Below, piece after piece: positions 1-7,954 of a DNA stretch of 64,000 nucleotides (within the stretch, counting starts at the first letter, position 1; every line of letters starts with the position of its first letter). A program made the position numbers and the translations under genes. Source of the stretch: UBA1757 sp045627385 (GTDB taxonomy: Bacteria; Bacteroidota; Bacteroidia; Bacteroidales; UBA1402); contig JAZQNO010000007.1 of assembly GCA_045627385.1 (NCBI GenBank), positions 1-64,000 of the forward strand. The letters are read 5' to 3'. The notes under the pieces are model-generated. The model had not been told where the DNA came from, did not search any database, and saw only the letters and a list, made by a program, of their open reading frames with translations.

Positions 1-1500
1 AAAAGCGTTGATGATGCGGGCCCGCGTGGTGCGAGGCTCGATGACATCGTCGATGTAACCGCGGTTGGCAGCCTGATAGGGCGATGCGAACTTTTCGGTG
101 TATTCGGCTTCTTTCTCGGCTTTGAATTTCTTCTTTTCTTCAGGATCTTCAATGGCCTTGAGGGCTTTGGCTTCGAGAACACCGACAGCACCGCTGGCAC
201 CCATGACGGCGATTTCAGCATTGGGCCATGCATAGCACATGTCGCCACGAAGTTGCTTGCAACTCATGACGATATGGCTTCCGCCATAGCTCTTGCGGAC
301 CGTAATGGTAACCTTAGGCACGGTAGCTTCACCATAGGCAAACATCAGTTTTGCACCATGATCGATGATACCGGCATATTCCTGACCGGTTCCACAGAGG
401 AATCCGGGGACATCGACCAGCGTAAGGATCTGGATATTGAAAGCATCGCAGAAACGGACAAAGCGGGCGGCCTTGCGGCTGGCGTCGCAGTCGAGCACAC
501 CGGCCAGCCAGCTGGGCTGATTGGCGATGATACCGGTCGAACGGCCGTTGAAACGGGCAAAACCACAGATGATATTCTTGGCGTAGTCTTTCTGCACTTC
601 CATGAAATCACCATTGTCAACGATGGCATTGATGATATCCTTCATGTTGTAAGGCTTGTTGGGATCGGCAGGTACCAGATCGTTGAGGATGTCTTCCAGA
701 CGGGCTGGATCATCGGTGCATTCGATTCTGGGAGCTTCTTCCATATTGTTCTGAGGGATGAAGCTGACCAGACGGCGGATTTCCTGCATGGCCTCCTCTT
801 CGGTGGCAGCCACGAAATGGGTAACGCCCGATTTGGTGGCGTGGATATGGGCGCCGCCGAGCTGTTCGACGGTTACATCTTCGCCGGTAACGCTCTTCAC
901 CACCTTGGGGCCGGTGATGAACATATAGGAATTCTGTTCGGTCATCATGATGAAGTCGGTCAGAGCCGGGCTGTAGACGGCACCGCCGGCACAGGGACCG
1001 AAAATCACGGAAATCTGGGGAACCACACCCGAAGCGAGGATGTTGCGCTCGAAGATTTCGGCATAGCCGGCCAGTGCGCAGGCACCTTCCTGGATACGGG
1101 CACCGCCCGAGTCGTTCAGGCCGATGATGGGAGCACCCACTTTCATGGCCATATCCATCACCTTGCAGATCTTCTGGGCCATGGTTTCGCTCAGAGAACC
1201 GCCGATGACGGTGGCGTCCTGTGCGAATACGAAGACCAGACGGCCGTCGATGGTACCGGAGCCGACGGCAACGCCGTCACCCAGAAACACTTTCTTGTCC
1301 ATACCGAAGTCGGTGCAACGGTGTGTGAGGAACATGTCGACTTCTTCGAAACTGCCTTCGTCGAGCAGCATGTTGATGCGTTCGCGAGCCGTGAAAGAGC
1401 CTTTGGCATGATGCTTTTCAACGGCCTTTTCGCCGCCGCCGGCCAAAGCTTCGGCACGCTTGTCAACCAACTTCTGGAGTTTGCTGAGATTATCTGTCAT
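1..1500 (-). CDS. mmdA: Acyl-CoA carboxyltransferase, probable methylmalonyl-CoA decarboxylase alpha subunit (partial, 3' end missing)
   Basis: The visible 500 codons start at ATG 1500-1498 and stay open to the left edge, so only the last few residues should be missing (family about 510-520 residues). The carboxyltransferase signatures are readable: LNDSGGARIQEG near residues 128-139, GPCAGGAVYSP near 168-178, and further on VDVPGFLCGTGQE followed by RKSYGGSHIVMSC. The family transfers carboxyl groups between biotin and acyl-CoA. The gene follows methylmalonyl-CoA epimerase by 10 nt in the same direction, which favours the methylmalonyl-CoA decarboxylase / propionyl-CoA carboxylase role in the succinate-propionate pathway. 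The biotin-carrier and membrane subunits, which would decide between a sodium-pumping decarboxylase and a carboxylase, lie outside the window. Confidence 0.9.
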   Translation of the reverse strand, partial: MTDNLSKLQKLVDKRAEALAGGGEKAVEKHHAKGSFTARERINMLLDEGSFEEVDMFLTHRCTDFGMDKKVFLGDGVAVGSGTIDGRLVFVFAQDATVIGGSLSETMAQKICKVMDMAMKVGAPIIGLNDSGGARIQEGACALAGYAEIFERNILASGVVPQISVIFGPCAGGAVYSPALTDFIMMTEQNSYMFITGPKVVKSVTGEDVTVEQLGGAHIHATKSGVTHFVAATEEEAMQEIRRLVSFIPQNNMEEAPRIECTDDPARLEDILNDLVPADPNKPYNMKDIINAIVDNGDFMEVQKDYAKNIICGFARFNGRSTGIIANQPSWLAGVLDCDASRKAARFVRFCDAFNIQILTLVDVPGFLCGTGQEYAGIIDHGAKLMFAYGEATVPKVTITVRKSYGGSHIVMSCKQLRGDMCYAWPNAEIAVMGASGAVGVLEAKALKAIEDPEEKKKFKAEKEAEYTEKFASPYQAANRGYIDDVIEPRTTRARIINAF

Positions 1501-1510
1501 GATTGAGTCA

Positions 1511-1924
1511 TTATTTAGGTTGTTCGCAGATTTCAGTCAGGACACCGCAGGTACTCTTCGGATGCAGGAAACCGATCATGAGATTCTCGGCACCCTTGCG
1601 GGGCTGGAGGTCGATGAGACGGATACCGGCGGCTTCGGCTTCCTTGAGGGCTTCGGCACAGTTTTCAACATTGAATGCGACATGGTGGATACCACCCTTT
1701 CCGCCGTTCTTTTCGATGAACTTGGCGATGGTCGATTCGGGGCAAGTGGGCTCGAGGAGCTCGATCTTGGTCTGACCGACTTTGAAGAAAGCAGTTTTCA
1801 CCTTCTGGTCGGCGACTTCTTCGATGGAATAGCACTTGCTGCCGGTGAGGAACTCGAAAAACGGCATGGTTTCCTCCAGAGAGGTAACGGCAATACCCAG
1901 ATGTTCAATGTGTGTAGGATTCAT
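1511..1924 (-). CDS. mce: Methylmalonyl-CoA epimerase
   Basis: The 137-residue protein is a vicinal-oxygen-chelate (VOC) fold enzyme that interconverts (R)- and (S)-methylmalonyl-CoA between methylmalonyl-CoA mutase and the decarboxylase/carboxylase. Expected metal ligands are visible: His8 in IEHLGIAV, Gln51 in KVGQTKIELLEP, His80/81 in GGIHHVAF and Glu131 in GVLTEI. Length is normal for the family. It is the first gene of a two-gene unit with mmdA (10-nt gap) and sits behind a good Bacteroides-type promoter at 1970-2001. No start ambiguity was seen. Confidence 0.93.
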   Translation of the reverse strand: MNPTHIEHLGIAVTSLEETMPFFEFLTGSKCYSIEEVADQKVKTAFFKVGQTKIELLEPTCPESTIAKFIEKNGGKGGIHHVAFNVENCAEALKEAEAAGIRLIDLQPRKGAENLMIGFLHPKSTCGVLTEICEQPK

Positions 1925-1969
1925 AATTGTATAAAAGTTAATAAGTTGAGATTTTGATTAAAATTGCGG

Positions 1970-2001
1970 CAAAGGTACCTTTTTTTGGCGGGAGTTACAA
2001 C
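1970..2001 (-). promoter_or_regulatory. Predicted Bacteroides-type promoter of mce-mmdA
   Basis: On the minus strand the -7 box TACCTTTG lies at 1977-1970 and matches the Bacteroides consensus TAnnTTTG exactly. A GTTG at 2001-1998 lies 20 nt upstream, the right distance for the -33 element. The -33 part lies inside the last codons of the upstream gene. The predicted start of transcription leaves a leader of about 40 nt before mce. Confidence 0.7.
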
Positions 2002-2462
2002 ATCCTTTCGCGCAATAATTTTTCATTTTCGGCAGGCCAATAGCCGCAGTCGAGTTCAATGAAGACAGAGGTGTAGGGAATGAGCGATTCCGTCTTGACG
2101 ACCACCACGTTGAACAGTTTGGAAGCGGCGTCGAGGCGTGCAAAGACCTGGTCGTGGAGAATCTGCTGCACGTTGAAGCCTTCCACCAGCTTGTACATTA
2201 TTTCTTTGAGCGCATCTGCTCCGGGAGCCAGGCTGTCGTCCATGTACTGCAGCTCTTTGTCGAGATAGACGGTCGGACGGACGTGAGGAGCGGCTTTGAG
2301 CATCTGAAGCACTTTTTCGAGGACAGGCACCAGCGCTTCTTCAGTGTCGAGATAATCGATGCCCGGCGATGACTGGTAGGGATATGCCTTGTCGACTACC
2401 AGAATCCAGTTGCGGTGGCCCAGCAGAGGGAGCACACGCTTGAGATCTTCCAGATTTTTCAT
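1995..2462 (-). CDS. RbsD/FucU-family (sugar mutarotase-like) protein
   Basis: The 155-residue protein shows the N-terminal LGHRNWILVVDKAYP pattern (His16, Asp24), which matches the GHxD...D region of D-ribose pyranase RbsD and fucose mutarotase FucU. The C-terminal KTESLIPYTSVFIEL, near residues 123-137, corresponds to the RTGE..PYxNIIL sugar-binding end of RbsD. Known members interconvert pyranose and furanose or alpha and beta forms of ribose or fucose. No ribose or fucose transport or kinase gene is nearby, so the substrate is unknown, and the acidic residue after His16 is changed (HRN instead of HGD or HTD). The family call is moderately sure; the activity is not established. Confidence 0.6.
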   Translation of the reverse strand: MKNLEDLKRVLPLLGHRNWILVVDKAYPYQSSPGIDYLDTEEALVPVLEKVLQMLKAAPHVRPTVYLDKELQYMDDSLAPGADALKEIMYKLVEGFNVQQILHDQVFARLDAASKLFNVVVVKTESLIPYTSVFIELDCGYWPAENEKLLRERML

Positions 2463-2531
2463 ATCGAAAGTTTTTAGTGATTATTCATTTTCCTTAAGTC
2501 CGCGAAATTAGCAATTATATCGTCAAATTGC

Positions 2532-2539
2532 TATCTTCG
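2532..2539 (+). promoter_or_regulatory. Possible -7 promoter box for the coiled-coil/MG2 gene pair
   Basis: TATCTTCG lies 28 bases before the ATG at 2568 and differs from the Bacteroides -7 consensus TAnnTTTG at one base. I found no convincing -33 element at the right distance, so this is a weak call. Confidence 0.35.
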
Positions 2540-2567
2540 CAGCCGGTATTTTCGACACAATCTCACA

Positions 2568-3452
2568 ATGAAAAAGAATTCAGGCATCTATATCCTGTCG
2601 GCCGTCTGCGTCGTATCGCTGGGCCTCGCAGTCGTCTTCTTCCTTCGTGACCGCAGCAAGAAAGAAGTCATTGAAGAAATCAGCGCTCAATTCGAGCTTG
2701 AAAAAGAAGAACTTGAAGACGATTACTCGCAACTGGCCCTGCAGTACGAAAGTTACGGCATACGCATCGACAACGACTCGCTGGCCGAACTGCTGGATGC
2801 GGAACGCACGAAGAACCTGCGGCTGATGGAAGAAATCAAAACGCTGAAAATCAACAACGCACACCGTTTATCAGAACTCAAGAAAGAGTTGGAGACGGCC
2901 CGTGGCGTCATGCGCACCTATATTGTCCAGATCGATTCGCTCAACACGGTCAACACCCGTCTGAAACAGGAGAACCAGACCATCAGCCGCCAATATCGCG
3001 AGGCTCGCGAGACGGTCAGTCAGCTGGAACAGGAGAACATCGTCCTGGCGCAGCGCATGCAGCTGGCCCAGAAGCTCGAAGCCAGTGCCATCGTGGTGAA
3101 GCCGCTGACCGAAAAAGGGCGCATTGCCAACCGCATCTCACGCATTTCGGTCATCGAATTCGGAGCGCTCATTTCCAAGAACATTTCCGCCGATGTCGGC
3201 GAGAAGCACATCTATCTGCTGGTCACCCAGCCCGATGAGACTCCCCTGCTAAAAGCCGATGCCAAAACGTTCGAGTTTGAAGGGAGTCGGATACCCTGTT
3301 CGGCCAGCCGCGTCATCGAATACGACGGCGAAGAGCAGGCCGTCACCATCTACTGGCAAGTGGAGGAATTCCTCTATCCGGGCACTTACCGCGCCGATTT
3401 CTTCGCCGACGGCTATCTCATCGGAAGCCGCGAATTCACCCTCAGCGACTGA
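2568..3452 (+). CDS. Membrane-anchored coiled-coil protein of unknown function
   Basis: The protein has 294 residues. A hydrophobic segment at about 8-27 looks like an uncleaved N-terminal anchor. It is followed by a long stretch rich in Glu, Lys, Leu and Arg (about 30-175) with the heptad look of a coiled coil, and then a beta-rich C-terminal domain of about 110 residues. I do not recognise a named family; Bacteroidales proteins of this layout are usually left as conserved hypotheticals. Its TGA overlaps the ATG of the next gene (TGATG at 3450-3454), so the two are probably translationally coupled and may act together in the envelope. Confidence 0.75.
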   Translation: MKKNSGIYILSAVCVVSLGLAVVFFLRDRSKKEVIEEISAQFELEKEELEDDYSQLALQYESYGIRIDNDSLAELLDAERTKNLRLMEEIKTLKINNAHRLSELKKELETARGVMRTYIVQIDSLNTVNTRLKQENQTISRQYREARETVSQLEQENIVLAQRMQLAQKLEASAIVVKPLTEKGRIANRISRISVIEFGALISKNISADVGEKHIYLLVTQPDETPLLKADAKTFEFEGSRIPCSASRVIEYDGEEQAVTIYWQVEEFLYPGTYRADFFADGYLIGSREFTLSD

Positions 3453-6031
3453 TGAAGACGTCCGGCAGACTGATGGGAAGGCTCGCCTTGCTGAGTCTGC
3501 TTCTGCTGAGTCACATCGGCAGTCTTCAAGCCTCCGTGCCCGACAGTCTGGTGGCTTTCATGAACCGCTACCAGAACTTTTCCCGGGATTATGCCCAGGA
3601 GAAGGTCTATCTATTTTTCGACAACGACAGCTATTATTTGGGTGAGAACATCTGGTTCAAGGCCTATGTGCTGCTGGCGGAAAACCACCGTTACACGCCC
3701 ATGAGCCACACCCTCTATGTGGAACTGCTTTCTTCCGACGGAAATGTCGTGGACAAGCTCAAACTGAAAATCGAAGACGGGCAGACGAAAGGTGTTTTTT
3801 ATCTCAACGCCGACAAGCTGAGCGCCGGATTCTACGAAATCAGAGCCTATACGCGCTGCATGCTCAATTTCAATCAAGACTGCCTGTTCTCGCGTGTCTT
3901 TCCGGTATTCGACCGGGCGCGATACGACGAAAATGGTCTCCGTCAGTCGCCCACGATGAAGGTCCAGAAGCCTGCCCTTCCCTATCGCCGTCCCGGCCAC
4001 GATATGAGCGACCGCGAGCAACGCGAAGCGGCCAAAGCAGTCAATCAGATTGATTTCTACCCTGAAGGCGGACATCTGGTCGCCGGCATTGAAAATCAGG
4101 TAGCCTTCGCCACCGGCACGACACAGGACGGAATCATTTTGGCCAACGGAACGGTCAGCGATGAAACCGGGCAGACGGTAGCGGAATTCGAAAGCCTTTT
4201 CGAGGGAATGGGCATGTTCTCGTTCACGCCCGAATCGGGGCACAGCTACACTTGCCACGTCAATTTCCAAAACCGTCGTTTCGACAAAACACTTCCGACT
4301 CCCGAAGAGCGCGGCATCGCGCTGAAGGTGGACAATCTTGACGAAAACATTCTCAGCATAGGCATGAGCCCCAAAGGGTACGGCAGTGCCGACACGCTCG
4401 CCTTCCTCATCACCTGCCGCGGACGCATCTACGGCTACCGCTTCTTCGTTCTCGACGGCAGACCTCTCCAATTGGACTACGACAAGAGGCGACTTCCCAG
4501 CGGAGTCAACGAGCTGCTCATCATAGACGGGACCGGGCGCATTTTGGCCTCGCGCATGTTCTTCGTCCAAAACCCAGCAGACGACCCGCGGGTCTATCGC
4601 TTGGGCTATGCCTTCGACCGCACCGACTACCAGCCCTTCTCTCCGGTACACGTACGTTTCAACCTCGAGGGACCACGCGACAGCAGCGGACACTACCCGC
4701 CTCTGAGTCTGCCGGTCAGCATCCGCGACGGATACGACGGCTTCGACAATCTCGGTTCGGTCAGTCCCTATGCCGAGCTGCTGCTGTCTTCCGACCTGAA
4801 AGGCCACATCAACCGGCCCGACCAGTATTTCGAGCGCAACGACCTGCGTCACCGCCGCATGCTCGACCTGCTGATGATGGTTCAGGGCTGGCGCCGCTAC
4901 GAATGGGAAATCATGAGCAGCCCGCGCGAGTTCAACCTGCGCCATCCTGTGGAAGAAGGCATTCTGCTTCAGGGCCACATTCTGAGCGTTATCAAGCACA
5001 AGCCGCTCAAGGACCTCAAAGTAACCATGTGGATGATTTCCGACAGTCTGTCGTTCCATGGCAACTGCCAGACCGACAAGCAGGGAGAATTCGATTTTCT
5101 GTTCGATTTCGAAGGCAAATGGAATCTGTCACTGATGGTCACCGACGAATCTAAGCGCAAAAACTGTTTCATCACCATCGACCGCCAGTTCAGCCCAGAC
5201 GCCCGCCAATTGAACTACTACGAAACACAAGCACCCGTCTACCGTGTCAAGCAGGTCGAGAACCAGGACCGTCTGTATGAATTCACCGATATCGAGCGCG
5301 GCGAAATCCACGTGATGCCAGGCGATGTGCTGCTCAAGGAAGCCGAAGTCATCGGAAAGAAAAGCACCTCTGCTCTGGCCGATGTCAGCATTGTCTACCA
5401 GACAACGGAAGAAATGGACAAACTGCAGGACGAAGCCGAGTATACCTACGAGGAACTGGATTATTTCCTCACGCAGATCAACCCGAATTTCTTCTTCCGC
5501 GCCAATCCCAAGGCATACAGTCAGGACGGCCTTACAGGCAGTGACAACATCGAAGTTCTCTACTACAAATCGGCGCGCGTCATCTTCTACGACACCAGAA
5601 GGTCGCTGTCGTCCGAAAAGGAAGAGTTCGTCATGCCGCTGGTAAGCGAAGTGGAGACCATCGAAATTGTCGAGCCCGGTTCACGCAACGCGGCTCTGGA
5701 CGACGACATTTCAACCGATATGAAGGACGTGGCCTATGTCCTTCTGACCACCTACGAAGGCAATGCCCATCAGGAGGAAAAAGTCGGACTTCGGAAAACC
5801 ACCCTGCAGGGTTACAACAAGGTCAAGGATTTCTACCATCCGCGCTACGACAAGTCGCTCACGCCCGACTATCAGGACCATCGGCGCACGCTCTATTGGA
5901 ATCCCGACCTCAAGACGGATTCTCAGGGAAAAGCGGAAATCAGATTCTACAACAGCGCTTCAGGCAAGCAATTCCAAGTGGAATCGGCTTTCATCACTTC
6001 TGAAGGCCGTATAGGTAGCATCGCGCAATGA
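3452..6031 (+). CDS. Exported macroglobulin (MG2)-domain protein with plug-like C-terminal region
   Basis: The 859-residue protein has a cleavable-looking signal peptide (about 1-28, ending LQAS). An MG2-type beta-sandwich around residues 50-140 carries the characteristic LFFDNDSYYLGENIWFKAYV and a YEIRAYT edge strand. The middle is further beta-sandwich sequence. The segment near 680-770 resembles a TonB-receptor plug without a barrel, and the last 60 residues (RRTLYWNPDL...FYNSASGK) are the usual end of this Bacteroidetes group. Such proteins are thought to be envelope scaffolds or inhibitors; no enzyme motif is seen. It overlaps the coiled-coil gene by one base at its start and the MATE gene by 38 bases, tail to tail, at its end. 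Confidence 0.75.
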   Translation: MKTSGRLMGRLALLSLLLLSHIGSLQASVPDSLVAFMNRYQNFSRDYAQEKVYLFFDNDSYYLGENIWFKAYVLLAENHRYTPMSHTLYVELLSSDGNVVDKLKLKIEDGQTKGVFYLNADKLSAGFYEIRAYTRCMLNFNQDCLFSRVFPVFDRARYDENGLRQSPTMKVQKPALPYRRPGHDMSDREQREAAKAVNQIDFYPEGGHLVAGIENQVAFATGTTQDGIILANGTVSDETGQTVAEFESLFEGMGMFSFTPESGHSYTCHVNFQNRRFDKTLPTPEERGIALKVDNLDENILSIGMSPKGYGSADTLAFLITCRGRIYGYRFFVLDGRPLQLDYDKRRLPSGVNELLIIDGTGRILASRMFFVQNPADDPRVYRLGYAFDRTDYQPFSPVHVRFNLEGPRDSSGHYPPLSLPVSIRDGYDGFDNLGSVSPYAELLLSSDLKGHINRPDQYFERNDLRHRRMLDLLMMVQGWRRYEWEIMSSPREFNLRHPVEEGILLQGHILSVIKHKPLKDLKVTMWMISDSLSFHGNCQTDKQGEFDFLFDFEGKWNLSLMVTDESKRKNCFITIDRQFSPDARQLNYYETQAPVYRVKQVENQDRLYEFTDIERGEIHVMPGDVLLKEAEVIGKKSTSALADVSIVYQTTEEMDKLQDEAEYTYEELDYFLTQINPNFFFRANPKAYSQDGLTGSDNIEVLYYKSARVIFYDTRRSLSSEKEEFVMPLVSEVETIEIVEPGSRNAALDDDISTDMKDVAYVLLTTYEGNAHQEEKVGLRKTTLQGYNKVKDFYHPRYDKSLTPDYQDHRRTLYWNPDLKTDSQGKAEIRFYNSASGKQFQVESAFITSEGRIGSIAQ

Positions 6032-7355
6032 TCAGCGTCAGCAGGGCTGCCAGAATGTCGCCGGTCGGATAGGACATATAGACGCCTGTCAGACCGAAGA
6101 AATGCGGCAGCACCATCAGTGCGGGAACCAGGAAAATCAATTGTCGGCTCAGGCTGAGCAGAATGGACCACCCGGCTTTACCGATGGACTGGAAAAAGGT
6201 GGTCGTCATCATCTGGAATCCCACCAGGGGGAAGCTGACCAGAATGATGCGCAGACATTTGACAGCCAATCCCTTCATTTCCTGATGCTGTGTGAAGGCG
6301 CCGACAATGACGCTCGGGAAAAGTTCTCCCAACAGGAAGCCGGCAGTGGTGATGACGGTGGCCACCATGACGGCAATCCGATAGACTTTCATCACACGGT
6401 CCATACGTCCGGCTCCGTAATTGTAGCCGGCGATGGGCTGCATTCCGTGTCCCAGACCGAGCACAGTCATCAGGAATAGCATCACCACGCTGTAGGCTAT
6501 TCCGTAAGCGCCGACAGCCAGGTCGCCCGACTCTCCTCCATACCTCAAAAGACTGTGGTTGAACAAGGCCACGACCATGCAGGTGCAGACATTCACCAGA
6601 AAGGGAGCCAGTCCGATGGAAAGGATGTCGCCCACGATGCGCAGGCGTATGCCGAAAATGCCGGCTTTGAAATGAAGCGAATGGCGTTTGTCAAGGAAAT
6701 GGGCCATCACCCAGCAGAAGCCCGAGAACTGAGACAGGGCCGTGGCCAGAGCCGCACCCCGGATGCCCCAATGGAATCCGAAGATGAACAGGGGCGCCAG
6801 ACAAAGGTTCACGCCCACGGTCAGCAGCGTCGAGCACATGGCCTTCTTGGGATATCCGGTGGCACGCATCACGTGGTTCAATCCCAGATAATTGTGGTTG
6901 AACATATTGGCCACCAGGATGATGCTCAGAAAATCCCGGGCATAGGGCAATACAGCCTCGCTGGCACCGAAGAAATACAGGATGTCGTCGATGAATATCA
7001 GTCCCAAGGCCGAAACGGTTCCACTGATGATCAGATTCAGCATCAGCGCATTGCCCAGAATCTTTTCCGCCTGTTCATGTCGCTGCTGTCCCAGTCGAAT
7101 GGAGGCCATGGAAGCGGCGCCTGCACCGACCATGGCGCCGAAGGCGGCCGTCAGGTTCATGATGGGCAGCACGATGGCCAGGGCCGCAATGGCGAGCTCC
7201 CCCACTCCATTGCCGATGAAGATGCGGTCGATGATGTTGTAGAGCGACGCCGCCACTTGAGCGACCACCGCCGGCAGAGAATACTCCAGCAGAAGTCTCC
7301 CAATCGGGGCAGTTCCCAGGGCTTCATGCCCGTTCATCACAGTGGTCGTCTTCAT
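5994..7355 (-). CDS. MATE family multidrug / organic cation efflux transporter
   Basis: The frame encodes about 453 residues with twelve hydrophobic segments in two repeats. It has the typical MATE opening PIGRLLLEYSLPAVVAQVAASLYNI and an IDRIFIGNGVG motif in TM1-2, plus GxGxQPIAGYNYGA-like sequence in the middle. The family exports cationic drugs and dyes by Na+ or H+ antiport. The frame is open up to 7406, but the first 17 codons would be made of the rplQ terminator hairpin, so I start at ATG 7355; ATG 7337 is also possible. A -7 box lies only 5 bases before 7355, so the first start would give an almost leaderless mRNA. The last 38 bases overlap the convergent MG2 gene. Confidence 0.88.
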   Translation of the reverse strand: MKTTTVMNGHEALGTAPIGRLLLEYSLPAVVAQVAASLYNIIDRIFIGNGVGELAIAALAIVLPIMNLTAAFGAMVGAGAASMASIRLGQQRHEQAEKILGNALMLNLIISGTVSALGLIFIDDILYFFGASEAVLPYARDFLSIILVANMFNHNYLGLNHVMRATGYPKKAMCSTLLTVGVNLCLAPLFIFGFHWGIRGAALATALSQFSGFCWVMAHFLDKRHSLHFKAGIFGIRLRIVGDILSIGLAPFLVNVCTCMVVALFNHSLLRYGGESGDLAVGAYGIAYSVVMLFLMTVLGLGHGMQPIAGYNYGAGRMDRVMKVYRIAVMVATVITTAGFLLGELFPSVIVGAFTQHQEMKGLAVKCLRIILVSFPLVGFQMMTTTFFQSIGKAGWSILLSLSRQLIFLVPALMVLPHFFGLTGVYMSYPTGDILAALLTLIIARCYLYGLQK

Positions 7356-7360
7356 GTGTG

Positions 7361-7368
7361 CAAAAATA
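7361..7368 (-). promoter_or_regulatory. Predicted -7 promoter box of the MATE gene
   Basis: TATTTTTG on the minus strand matches TAnnTTTG exactly and lies between the rplQ terminator and the MATE start. The -33 region has no clean TTTG at the usual spacing, which lowers confidence. Confidence 0.5.
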
Positions 7369-7380
7369 GCCATTTTTCGG

Positions 7381-7416
7381 CAAAAGAAAAGCGCCTCTTG
7401 AAACAAGAGACGCTTT
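7381..7416 (-). terminator. Rho-independent terminator of the ribosomal protein supercluster
   Basis: On the minus strand a 13-bp stem with one mismatch (arms 7416-7404 and 7400-7388) closes a three-base loop and is followed by TTTTCTTTTG. It starts 25 bases after the rplQ stop. It ends the alpha-operon transcript and separates it from the co-directional MATE gene. Confidence 0.88.
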
Positions 7417-7440
7417 CCGATATCTGTTCCGAATGGAAAC

Positions 7441-7944
7441 TTATTCAGCTTTGGCTTCCTCGGCTGCGGGAGCTTCTGATGCGGGAGCCTCAGCGACTTC
7501 CTCTGCGGGAGCGGCTTCCACTTTCTTCTTGGCAGCGGAACGACGGGTGCGGGCCTTCTTTTCGGCCTTCACCTTCAGCATGTTCTCGTCGAAGTCAACC
7601 AGTTCGATGAAGCACATCTGGGCATTGTCACCGAGACGGAAACCGGTCTTGATGATGCGGGTGTATCCACCGGGACGGTCAGCGACCTTCTGAGCGACTG
7701 TCTGGAAGAGCTCGGTAACGGCCTCTTTGTTCTGGAGGGTCTTGAATACAAGACGTCTCGAAGCGGTGGTATCTTCCTTGGCGGCAGTGATCATAGGCTC
7801 GACAACCATACGCAGGGCCTTGGCCTTGGGCAGAGTCGTGAAAATGCGCTTATGCATGATCAGGGAAGCGGCCATGTTTGACAGCATAGACTGTCTGTGA
7901 GCGGCCTGACGTCCCAAGTGATTGAATTTCTTGTTATGTCTCAT
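7441..7944 (-). CDS. rplQ: Large-subunit ribosomal protein bL17
   Basis: The 167-residue protein begins with the bL17 signature MRHNKKFNHLGRQAAHRQSM, and the core ends near residue 120. The remaining roughly 45 residues are a low-complexity Ala/Glu/Lys tail (AAPAEEVAEAPASEAP and similar), a feature of many Bacteroidota bL17 proteins that does not belong to the ribosomal fold. It is the last gene of the cluster, 10 nt behind rpoA and directly before the terminator at 7381-7416. Confidence 0.97.
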   Translation of the reverse strand: MRHNKKFNHLGRQAAHRQSMLSNMAASLIMHKRIFTTLPKAKALRMVVEPMITAAKEDTTASRRLVFKTLQNKEAVTELFQTVAQKVADRPGGYTRIIKTGFRLGDNAQMCFIELVDFDENMLKVKAEKKARTRRSAAKKKVEAAPAEEVAEAPASEAPAAEEAKAE

Positions 7945-7954
7945 TGTCGTTTGA

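Noticed and set aside
253..1506. A 417-codon plus-strand frame at the left end
   Set aside because: Antisense to mmdA, whose carboxyltransferase motifs are unmistakable on the minus strand.
3611..5059. A 482-codon minus-strand frame inside the MG2 gene
   Set aside because: Antisense shadow of a gene with a signal peptide and MG2 motifs on the plus strand.
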